Origin: Roridomyces roridus | Lineage: Eukaryota; Basidiomycota; Agaricomycetes; Agaricales; Mycenaceae | Assembly: GCA_029378245.1 (NCBI GenBank) | Contig: JARKIF010000413.1 | Coordinates: forward strand, 1-20,363 | Direction of reading: 5' to 3' | Length of the DNA stretch: 20,363 bases | In this document: piece after piece, positions 1 to 7,762 of the stretch | How the letters are laid out: every line of letters begins with the position of its first letter | How positions within the stretch are numbered: the stretch's first letter is position 1 | Made by a program: the position numbers and the translations under genes | The notes under the pieces: generated by a model | The model's database searches: none | Told to the model about the DNA's origin: nothing | Seen by the model: only the letters and a program-made list of their open reading frames with translations

Positions 1-1247
1 CGCCTATCCTACCCTGCATTCTGCGCATGTCAAGGCCACGGTATCCACTGCCGTCATTCAGTACCTCGCATATCCACAAAACTCGCCGCTCTTGTTCACG
101 CTGAAGATGAGGAAGACATCTTTTGCGGTTCGGAACGCGCGGTCGAGGATGTCTTCGTTGTGCAACTGCGTCGCCCACAGGCCGCTGCAAACACTGGTGT
201 CGATGTCATGCTGCTTATGTGAGTGCCTGAAGCAGCCAAGACGAGCATCGGCTCACCTGGGTCAAAGACTTGAGGATGAAGAAGCGTTGCGGAAAGTGGT
301 CGAGAAAGCTGGCGGTTGTACTTGCATTCGAAGGCGTGCTGGCGATGCTTGGCTGCGATGATGCCTGCTTTGGACTCTCCCCTGCTTCTTCACCCATTCC
401 TCATGCAGCCCGTCCCGCGCTGCCCACCGACCACCGCCCGCAAATCATCACTGTTTCCACGCACCCGACAAAGCAAGCGTGCCGCCCGCGGGTCCGCAGC
501 ACGCATAGACGCCCCATTGAAACGGCTTGATCGCAGCCCGCAAGTCGGCATCCGTCTTATAATTGACAAATGCGCATCGGGAGCGCGGGATGAGGAAGAT
601 GGAGATGACACCGTCACTCTCTTTTCCCCTTGTCCCACCAGGCTGCATGTCGCGGCCGCTTTCGTACGGCTGTTGAAGAACCGCCAGACCTCGTTGTGCT
701 CCGCATCGCCAGGGATGTTGCCGACCCACATGACCCACTCTGTGCGCGCGGCGGGAGGGCTTGGGTGATACGCCCGCCGGGAGAGCGGTTTCGGGTCTTG
801 GCGAGAAAAGCGGTTGGAAGAAGGAGGAGAGGGGGACGAGGGCGTGGATGAATGCTGCTGGGGGCTCCATGAGGGCTGAGAGGTTGGCAAGGCGGGCACT
901 ATGCTATTGGAGGGCTGCGGAGGCTGGCCAGGCATGTACCACCAGGTTCCTGGGCCCATGGCTGGAGGTGATACCGGCGAAGGAGGGTGCACGGTCATGG
1001 TGCTGGACCGCGCGTAATTGGGCTGACTAAGGTGCAAAGGGCGGGGAAAGGGAAAACGTGGGTTGTCGCCGGGAATATGTGTATAGAGGGGACGACGGCT
1101 GCTGCGTGGGTTGTGCACCATGCTCTGCAGGTACACTGCGTACGGAGGAGGATGCAACTCTGGAGGATTGTCGTTGAGTGAAGCAAATCGAAATTCAAAT
1201 GGATTTGGCTCCATTCGAATTTCGACTTGCTTCTCTTGCAAGGCCAT
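1..1247 (-). pseudogene. RRM+YTH RNA-binding protein, copy 1 (5' part, frameshifted, runs off left edge)
   Basis: Intact relatives are m6A-type RNA readers with an N-terminal RRM and a YTH domain. From the ATG at 1247 the minus strand encodes a Pro/Ser-rich leader containing GTWWYMPGQ, then the RRM start EWVMWVGNIPGDAEHNEVWRF. One base is missing near 668-680, so the RNP1 segment (SRCAFVNYKTDADL) lies in another frame. An extra base near 512-525 restores the frame, giving a long open frame with a scrambled RRM centre. Further one-base losses lie near 402-420 and 373-390, and one near 1120-1128. The YTH N-terminal half is clean: RFFILKSLTQ, intron 211-256, exon 65-210 (SGLWATQLHNED, FLIFSVNKSGEFCGYAR), intron 21-64, then MQGRIG at the edge. 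The second intron has donor GTACTG, where copies 2 and 3 have GTATGT. The C-terminal half lies outside the window. It is most likely a pseudogene unless the indels are assembly errors. Confidence 0.8.
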
Positions 1248-1420
1248 GATCTAAACGGGCGTAAACGAGGCTGGCGTTGCACTGCGAGCGGTACAAACAT
1301 TGGTTCAAACTTGTCGTGCTGGTGGGAATACTTGTGTTCTGCACGTGTCGCAGCTGATAACCCGCTGTGGCTGCTTTGAGTCGGCCGTGCCCGCACGAGA
1401 CAAAACATACAGCTAGGGTT
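1248..1420 (-). promoter_or_regulatory. 5' upstream region of YTH copy 1, shared with copy 3
   Basis: Read on the minus strand, this region aligns with the DNA just upstream of copy 3 (about 11535-11740). Shared blocks include an E-box core CACGTG (1342-1347 here, 11628-11633 in copy 3) followed by the start of a GCAGAACA-like block, and a nearly identical stretch of about 40 bases (about 1285-1323 here) containing GACAAGTTTGAACCAATG and then CGCTCGCAG. Part of the last block is also recognisable upstream of copy 2 (about 9308-9365), though diverged and without the E-box. The duplications therefore carried promoter and 5' leader. Which parts bind factors is not known. Confidence 0.5.
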
Positions 1421-1985
1421 ATATCAGGGCTGAAACTTGGGACGAAAGCCTTCAGTTCCACTGTCTACATCTTCTTGGATTCCATACACTCTCGAGATCT
1501 ACAAGGAAATGGTTTTTGGCGGCTAGAAGGTCTTGCTTGTGAAGCCAGGAAAAACACAGCATTTCCTCAAATACGTGGGAGCAGCAGGCTGAGCCTCGAC
1601 ACTGACAAGTTGCGGAGGAGATGCTAATCAGTGGCGCTTCTTCCATGAGCCACAAACTCCGTCATGGACTGTACACAAAGTTCTTCTCTCTTCATCGAGA
1701 CTAATGCGTTCGCCTGGACCTCACGCCGGGCCTCTTCCTTATACCATGTCCCACTCATCCGAGTGTACTACTCTTCCGTGAGACTCGGGTACTCCCTATC
1801 TGCGACAGAGGCTAGAGCGAGAGAGAGCTATGGCATGCCTCTAGGCCAACAAACGCAAGATAAACCTGGCTACATGGTCAGCTGCTCAAGCAAAGTACCG
1901 GGCTTCTCGACTATTGTTAAGTACTGCCGTCTATGTCCTACCCTGTTCTTAGTACGTCCGGACTCCGTTGTGATCTTAACCTCCA
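1421..1985. other. Intergenic stretch, no supported gene
   Basis: No open frame here has protein-like composition, recognisable motifs or clear splice partners. A 109-codon plus-strand frame at 1664-1993 has random-looking composition and no family resemblance. Confidence 0.5.
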
Positions 1986-2245
1986 ATACTTAATCTGCGT
2001 CGTTCTTTGGGATTTTGCGCGGTGTCATCCTGACCATCAGGCATTTCTTCTGCTCGCCCTTTTTCGCTGGGTATCGGAGCATGATTTGCCGGGCGAGATA
2101 TGCTGGCGCTAAGCCGAAGGGAGGGGTATCTCGGTGTTCAGCGAAGGGATGAGATGGGCCTCCGGGATTTCGCAGTCCAACCGCGCAAGCCTTCTGGTGG
2201 TCTCGGGCTGGCAGAAGTTGGGGTGGTGAACAATTGCAAGAACGA
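1986..2245 (-). pseudogene. Possible coding relic, unrecognised family
   Basis: Two overlapping minus-strand frames look more protein-like than their surroundings. One contains FVLAIVHHPNFCQPETTRRL and then LARLDCEIPEAHLIP. The other continues with LAPAYLARQIMLRYPAKKGE, then CLMVRMTPRKIPKND, and stops near 1991. Joining them needs a single frame change near 2115. There is no start codon, no clear splice site and no family I recognise. It may be the last exon of a lost gene, or chance. Confidence 0.25.
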
Positions 2246-2249
2246 ATGG

Positions 2250-2267
2250 ATTTAGATTTAGATTTAG
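2250..2267 (+). repeat. Short tandem repeat (ATTTAG)3
   Basis: Three perfect copies of the hexamer ATTTAG lie in gene-free DNA. Confidence 0.8.
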
Positions 2268-2650
2268 ATGAACAGGATGGAGCAGAAGTAATTGCGTCCG
2301 CGGACTCAGATAATTGCCCCTATCTTTCTTATCTTGTCGGCAGTTTGTTGAAAGGCAATTCGGAATACATACTACTTCCGACTTTCACACCGTGTATGAA
2401 TCCAAAATGATGGGGCCCACAACGCCGCTTTGCTCCACATAAGTTTGCTGCAATCCGACGCGAATTTTCGAACCCACATGTGGTTCTCCTTTATGGTCTG
2501 AACCTCAGCTGCGTGGTATTCGTGTCGAGAATCTCATTGAGTTCACCAGTAAAGTGAGCGGAAAGGTGATCGTTGTATAGCGGTTGAATTTATCCGCCTA
2601 GAATTACCTGTGAGTGGAATGTACATACATCAAGTTTTCGAGTCCGATAT
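2268..2650. other. Intergenic, nothing supported
   Basis: No coding signal, repeat or RNA gene could be supported on either strand. Confidence 0.5.
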
Positions 2651-3112
2651 TCAAAGGATGTGGATACGTTGACTTTGGTATCGCTTGTAAATGTTGCGAC
2701 AGAAAATTCGGAATAGGTCCGTATTCGACCAAGTAGTTTCCTGAACTGCTGGAGAACGTTTCGGAGGAGGAAGGGACAGAAGGGAAGTCAGGTGAAGTGA
2801 TTTCGTTGGCAAATCCGAACTAGTCCTATGTGTCAGTGACAGACTGACAATCTCCGTCGGGGGAGCTAGAGTATGAATAGCGGGTTGCGAGCCTGTCGAC
2901 TCTTGTTGAGAAACATGAATCAATCCGGCGTGTGTACCATGACCCGATAGCGGGATATCGGTGTTAGTTGAAGTGAAGGCGAGCATCTCTTTGGCTCTTT
3001 TGAATTCGACGGCAAGTTGGCGGCAAGGTCGACTTATCGGGATCCTCAGCGAAGAAGGCATGATATGGAATGCACGCGAGTCTTCTCTACGATTCTGAGA
3101 GTATGGATTCAA
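2651..3112 (-). CDS. Hypothetical open frame downstream of the GGQ factor (doubtful)
   Basis: A 153-codon open frame starts at an ATG only 9 bases after the stop of the GGQ release-factor homologue, on the same strand. Its composition is Ser/Pro/Thr/Leu-rich, without a recognisable domain, signal peptide or transmembrane segment. A second in-frame Met begins MPSSLRIPISRPC. Because eukaryotic genes are not normally packed this way, it is more likely 3' untranslated or intergenic sequence that happens to be open. It resembles no family I know. Confidence 0.15.
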   Translation of the reverse strand: MNPYSQNRREDSRAFHIMPSSLRIPISRPCRQLAVEFKRAKEMLAFTSTNTDIPLSGHGTHAGLIHVSQQESTGSQPAIHTLAPPTEIVSLSLTHRTSSDLPTKSLHLTSLLSLPPPKRSPAVQETTWSNTDLFRIFCRNIYKRYQSQRIHIL

Positions 3113-3121
3113 TTAGTATCG

Positions 3122-3632
3122 TTAATCAAGAGATGGCCTTTTCCTCCCCGCCTTGACATTACTACGGTAGGCCTTCTCCGCTCGGCGTTTGGCATTGGAC
3201 GCCTTGACGAGGCCATCGACGCGCTTCTTTTGCGCTTCCGAGGGCTCGTTCTTGAGCGTCGAGGAAGCAGCTGAGAGGAGTAGTGCGTGAAACTGGATGA
3301 TCGTTAGCCTTTGAAGATTCATTCGCCTTGATGGGTCTCCAGCGGAGAAATATTGAACATACCTGCCCACCCGGTCCTGAGCTGCGAGAAAAAGACAATT
3401 CAACAGAGTTTTTAGGGATTTGAACGCCTTGAAACCGAGCAATCCAGTCCCTCGCTAGGGCGTTGTCTGCGGCGGATTCAAGCGTTGAAAGCGACGGCGG
3501 AATCGGGATAGGTGTTCCGGTATGGGAGTGTCTGCAGAAAGGAACGGAGAATAATGCGGTCGGTTGTCTATGCAGCTCGCGGAATACACCGAGTCGTAGT
3601 TTCAGTCCATGATGGATGGAGGAAAAGAGCAT
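3122..3632 (-). CDS. Mitochondrial GGQ peptidyl-tRNA hydrolase / release-factor homologue (ICT1/Pth4-like), internally deleted
   Basis: This family frees stalled mitochondrial ribosomes by hydrolysing peptidyl-tRNA with a GGQ loop. Exon 1 is 3363-3632: a basic, Ser/His-rich N-terminus suited to mitochondrial import (residues 1-40), then IPKNSVELSFSRSSGPGGQ with GGQ at residues 88-90. A GTATGT..CCAG intron (3293-3362, 70 nt) leads in phase 0 to exon 2 (3122-3292), which starts FHALLLSAASSTLKNEP and ends in the basic family tail (AKRRAEKAYRSNVKAGRKRP). The family normally has about 45-50 residues between GGQ and the equivalent of FHALL, beginning NVNKVNTK and forming most of the domain core. 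That segment is absent here and from the intron. The predicted 146 residues compare with roughly 190-210 for relatives. It is either a crippled paralogue or a local deletion. Confidence 0.8.
3293..3362 (-). other. Intron of the GGQ factor, possible hybrid intron at a deleted exon
   Basis: The 70-nt intron has donor GTATGT directly after the GGQ codon CAG and acceptor CCAG before TTTCAC. Its translation in any frame does not contain the expected NVNKVNTK segment. The simplest reading is that its donor belongs to one ancestral intron and its acceptor to the next, with the exon between them lost. Confidence 0.5.
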
Positions 3633-3690
3633 CAGAGCACATCAGAGATTGATTCCTTGGAAGTTGACCATCACCGTGCGCACGAGCGTC

Positions 3691-3884
3691 CCCTTCCCTC
3701 CTGCCCCCGCCTCATGTGGAGATCGACAAGACCTCGGAGTGGAAGAGAGTGGAGGGTTCAGATGCTTTCGGACACATGCCGTATGACATGCTCCAAGTGA
3801 TTGTCGACCGTCGAGGGCTTGGCAACAATCCGGCTTCAATTGCACTCTTCAACTCCAAGTTACTTTTCCTGCGAGCTTGAAGGA
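3691..3884 (+). other. Protein-like open segment without a start codon (orphan exon?)
   Basis: A plus-strand frame reads PPPHVEIDKTSEWKRVEGSD, then AFGHMPYDMLQVIVDRRGLG, then NNPASIALFNSKLLFLRA and a stop near 3880. The composition is typical of globular protein and better than the antisense frames. The frame is closed upstream by a stop near 3665, and the only in-frame Met is in GHMPYDM. It could be an exon relic of an unidentified gene in the space between the GGQ factor and the membrane protein gene. No family recognised. Confidence 0.25.
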
Positions 3885-4031
3885 CTCTATGACTCGGATG
3901 ACTCTGTACCCTCTGCACCAGTTGCTATCCAATGAAACATACCCCTATCCGCATACAAAGCAGAATTGAAACCACCAACCCTATTTCACGCTGATTGATA
4001 TTCCCGGACGTCGGGTAAAATATTTCACCTC

Positions 4032-5400
4032 ATGTCTTTTACCCTCATCGACGACCAGGACTCTTCCGTCTCCTACAAGGGTACCTGGGTCGTCGGCGGC
4101 ACTGCTCATGAATACAAGAGCACTGTCGCCAGTTCTGTGACCGTCGGGGACACTTTTACTGTCCCCTTCACGGGTGCGTCTCCTAGCCTGTCTGTCTTCT
4201 TCTTAAGTTAACCTCCGGCCCCACAGGCACGTCCATTGGCGTGTATGGAACGACGGACTCGAGCTCAAATGGTGTCAGGACGTCCTATGCCATAGATGGG
4301 AACACTCCGGTCGTCGTCGCCACTACCGGTGCTGGTGCCGCCGACGCGTACCACCAGCTCTTCTGGCAGTCGGGGAAGCTCACAGACGCGGACCAGTGCG
4401 CTTCCTACTTTTTTTTGTACTACACTAAACTTCCAATAGCAAGCTCGTGGTTACGATGAGGGCGGTGAATGCGGGTCAGGGAGCTGGGGAAGGCACGATT
4501 TGTGAGTTTTCGTCTCGACGTCCCTTGCCTGAAATTTATTCAGGACAGGGTTTGATTTCTTTAATGCAACGGCTGCCGCGACGACCACGTCTGTGACCCC
4601 GCTGCCTTCGAACACTGTCGGAGGGTCAGCGTCCAAATCGGTCGCGCCAGCCTCACAAACCAAGTCCAAGGCTGCTAGCACTTCGTCGGCGTCGCCGTCC
4701 AGCACCGACGTGCCAATAGTAGTTCCATCGAAGTCGACATCCCATGCTGGCCTGGTAGCGGGGCTCATCGTGGCATTCATAGCCCTTCTGACGTTGGCTG
4801 GGGCATACTACTGGTATCGAAGACGTCGCCACTTGCCGCGTACCGGCACGGCTGGTGAGTAGACCCCTGCCCCTTCCGAAAACCCACACCTCTGACGCTC
4901 ATGCAGCTCCTCCTCCACCGATGACCCCTATGGGTGCTCTCCCCACATCCACCGAATCCGCCTACCCGCCGCAGATTCCGCCCTCATATGGAATCAGCGG
5001 CGTAGTCAGTCTGGGTGTTACCGGAGCCTCGTTTGGCCAGGGCTACGCTCCTCTTGGCTCACGCAGTCCCTCGGAATACAACCTCCCCCTCGATCCACCA
5101 CGCACCCAGTCCCAGTCCCAATCCGCCTTCTCCGTGTCCTCAGCCCCCACATCCACCCGCGGCCCACTGTCCGTAGCAAACCCCTCCCCTCCCTCCGACC
5201 ACTACTACTCCGACTCGATCGCCGACCTCAAACGCCGTCAACAAGAGGTCGTCCAGTCGTACGAGGATGGTATCAACAGTGGTGGTGCTGGACCCAGTCT
5301 GATACAGCACGTTGATAGTGGAGCGCGGTCACTGCCGATGGAGGATGAGCATCCTGCCTCTGGACCCATTGAGCTCCCGCCTGTATATACCCCCAACTGA
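4032..5400 (+). CDS. Single-pass membrane protein with beta-sandwich-like ectodomain and Pro-rich cytosolic tail
   Basis: Five exons (4032-4173, 4227-4395, 4440-4501, 4549-4854, 4907-5400) with introns of 44-53 nt join in frame to 390 residues. Residues 1-130 (starting MSFTLIDDQDSSVSYKGTW, later FTGTSIGVYGTTDSSS, SYAIDGNTP, TDADHKLVVTM, IWFDFFNAT) match the repeated fungal ectodomain pattern common in Agaricomycetes, thought to be a galactose-binding-like beta-sandwich. A Ser/Thr-rich stalk follows (about 131-190), then a transmembrane helix at 192-213 ending at four Arg (215-218). The tail is Pro/Ser-rich, with IADLKRRQQEVVQSYEDG and a final PPVYTPN. No N-terminal signal peptide is visible, so the internal helix may act as signal-anchor, or an upstream exon is missed. 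The ligand is unknown. The gene appears intact and converges on the TRA2-like gene. Confidence 0.85.
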
Positions 5401-5686
5401 CCCGCCCGACCCATCGTCTGATACACATACTTACCACACTCATTCTGTAGACCATACACACACTCGCTTGGGATCTTACTTATACCTGTTTATTCGCGGC
5501 TTAATGATACCCATGGACATCGACGCCAATTGGGTGTGCAGTTATTCAAGTCAGTCCACTTGCAATGATTCTCAACGGTCGTATTCAAAATGGTACATGG
5601 GCATTCAAATTGAGATGGCCATTCAAATGAACAGGCATAGTACAAGACAAGAAAGAAACGAAAAAGCCTTCAACGGCAATTGTAAC
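5401..5686. other. Convergent intergenic space (3' ends of membrane protein and TRA2-like genes)
   Basis: 286 bases separate the two stop codons and must hold both 3' untranslated regions and polyadenylation sites. No gene or repeat is seen. Confidence 0.6.
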
Positions 5687-6559
5687 TCAATAGCGACGAT
5701 CATCGTACCCCCTTGCTCCACCACGGTCATCCCGGTCATAATCCCGCCGTTCCCGGTCCCTGTCCCTGTCGCGAGGGTCGTCCCGTCCTCCACGGTCATA
5801 GCGATCATAATCGCGCCCACGGCCGTAGTCACGATCACGCCCGCTGCGGTCATCGTAGCGCCCACCACGTCGGTCGTAGTCACGCGAGTAGCGAGAGTCG
5901 TACGGGCGGGGATCGTAGGGACGTTCACCTGTATAGAGTGAGCAAGCAAGCAACAGAAGAGCAGCGGAGAGACATACCATCACCTCTCTTCGGCGGACCG
6001 AAGTACTTTCCTGGCGTAGGGGTACGTGCCCGCCCGCGACGTGCCTAGGGAATAGTTTGAATACTTGCCATATGATGTACACACACATACCTTTTCGACA
6101 CGGATCGCCTTACCACCCAACTCGCTTCCATTGAGCGCCGTCACCGCCGCCTCGGCCTCCTCAGCACTTTCCATCGTGACGAACCCAAAGCCGCGGGAGT
6201 CGCGCGTGTGGGGGTCGAGCATGACGGAGGCCTTTTGGACCTACATACACGACATTGAGCAAGAATACTAGGACGACAAGAGATGAAACGCACCCTGCCG
6301 ACTTTAGAGAACGCGTCCTCGAGATCACGCGAGTCGAGTCGGTGAGCAAGACCCGAGACGTGCAGGTTGTTGCCTGGGTTCTGACTGTGCGTCGTCATGA
6401 GCCCCTCATCTCGCAGAAACTCGAAAAGTCCACTCACCCACGACCCTCACGCACAGGGCTGCGGCTTCGACTCCGTCCTCTCGCTCTGTCAGCGCCGTTC
6501 CACGCAGCATCGCCGCCATCTGCACCCTTGGGAATGCTGATGGCCGAGGACGGTGCCAT
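5687..6559 (-). CDS. TRA2: TRA2-like splicing regulator (RRM with RS/RD-rich flanks)
   Basis: TRA2 proteins bind exonic GA-rich RNA in the nucleus and promote exon recognition. Five exons on the minus strand (6438-6559, 6294-6384, 6091-6240, 5978-6044, 5687-5928), separated by 46-53 nt introns, join in frame to 223 residues. A short N-terminus carries GRSRSRSP. The RRM spans about 44-121, with RNP2 LHVSGL (48-53) and RNP1 RGFGFVTM (87-94). The linker after it (RARTPTPGKYFGPPKR) matches the TPTPG linker that marks TRA2. The C-terminal tail (145-223) is rich in Arg/Asp/Tyr with DRDYGRGRDYDRYDR-type repeats and ends YDDRRY. The start ATG at 6559 is the first that reads into the RS stretch. A nearby upstream ATG meets a stop after three codons. 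All splice sites fit GT..AG and no breaks are seen. Confidence 0.9.
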
Positions 6560-6855
6560 ATCAGTTTGCCATGCTGTCGAAGGAGGTAGTGAGTGGGCGA
6601 AATGGCGAATGGGTCGATAGACAGTTGAGAGTCGAAGGAGGCCAGGTGGAAACCGACGACGAAAAAAGAAAAAAGGGTCGGAATCGAAAAAAAGTGGTGG
6701 TAGGTCGGCGAGCCAAGACTACCGAGGGACGGATGCTGGAGCGTGGGCGGGAGGCGTACCGTCTTCCATACTGTGGTTGTTGTTTTTCAGCGTTGAGCGC
6801 TGGTGAAGATGGTGGGCGCAGAACAAGAGCTTTGTTGATCGAGAAGGTTCTCACG
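6560..6855. other. Upstream region of the TRA2-like gene, A-rich on the plus strand
   Basis: About 300 bases separate the TRA2-like start from the end of the F-box relic. The plus strand has A-rich runs (about 6659-6695), which are T-rich runs on the TRA2 strand as often seen in fungal core promoters. Frames on both strands are open here, but they follow the biased composition and show no protein features. Confidence 0.4.
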
Positions 6856-7760
6856 CTAGAATCCTCTAGCAATTTCGTGAGCGCAACATGTATGTACATA
6901 CTCCTCAATACTGTCTAGCAGAACTACATTCATCCTGTTCCAATGCTCCCGCTCAAATAATTCAGCCTTGTTTCAACGGCCTCGACGTTGAAGCGGCTCA
7001 AGGTCTCCCAGACAGCATATTCCTCCTCGTCATAAAACTCTACACACAAGTGCGTGAGCGAAATGCTATCGCAGAAGCCCACTCGAGGTAGAAGTGACAA
7101 CGCACTCAGAAAGTGGAAGACGGTGAAAGCAACGCGACGCAGTCATGAAGCTCGAGCTGTGTGAGCCCGTCTATCCACCGAGGCGATTCTCCAACGGGAA
7201 TGCAGTGCCTCGGGCTGAGGGAGGTGACGGGCGTCTGGATGGAGAAGAGGTTTATGGCGAGATTGGCCTGCGATTCAGCGCAGACACCAAGGACAGGACG
7301 GCGCAACAGCCGTGGAATCCTGGAACGCAAAGATCATATCCAAGGCTTGGTCGGCCGAAACGCGGGGAAGAGAGTTCCGAGGCTGCGTGCGTCGATATCG
7401 CATGGGGCGCAGAGAGCCACCCGCAAATCCCGCGCCACGGAAACGGTCAAAGTAGGGATATTCCCATCGATCCGTGGCGGGATAGGTCGGGATGTCCAAA
7501 GTGAATAGTCGTTGATGACTGCGTGTCGGTATTTTCGGCATGGTCCACTCCAGTCGGCGGGTTTCGAGTGGGTCGACGATTTCAGGGATAAGGTCAAACG
7601 CGAGACGAAGGTTCTGGGGTGTGCTATAAGCCAGGAGGAAATGTATAGACGTAAATGCACGCACCAATCATATAACACCCATGAAAGCGGAAGACAAAGT
7701 GTTTTTAATGATTGTAAAAGGCGTCGTTCACGCACACAATCCATCATGCCTGCAAACACG
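6856..7760 (-). pseudogene. F-box-like protein gene, degraded copy
   Basis: Several minus-strand frames together recall an F-box-like/LRR protein. Near 7500 one reads CRKYRHAVINDYSLWTS, matching the end of the F-box-like motif (C+RFRxAVxxxPxLWT in the intact neighbour). That frame runs into a TGA near 7336 and resumes in frame with LTQLELHDCVALL. A second frame carries FLSALSLLPRVGFCDSISLT and EFYDEEEYAVWETLSRFNVE. A third carries KAELFEREHWNRMNVVLLDS and ends at 6856-6858. The LFEREHW block matches the C-terminal LFE..W pattern of the gene at the right edge of the window (LFEREFWQEHAV) and, more weakly, of the intact gene at 7763-9007. At least one stop and two frame changes are needed, so I read it as a pseudogene. 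Undetected introns could explain part of this. Confidence 0.5.
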
Positions 7761-7762
7761 AT

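Noticed and set aside
390..1247. The 285-codon minus-strand frame as an intact protein
   Set aside because: It contains the RRM start but not RNP1, and ends before the YTH domain. Comparison with copy 2 shows it survives only because of paired indels.
4451..4780. Minus-strand 109-codon frame across the membrane protein gene
   Set aside because: It is antisense to exons 3-4 of a well supported spliced gene, and its acidic composition is the mirror of the Ser/Thr-rich stalk.
5312..5941. Plus-strand 209-codon frame with valine/isoleucine-rich end
   Set aside because: It is antisense of the TRA2-like RD-rich tail (GATCGC-type repeats read backwards) and overlaps the end of the membrane protein gene.
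7145..7508. Two overlapping plus-strand frames of about 115 codons
   Set aside because: They lie antisense to the degraded F-box copy and show no domain or start context.
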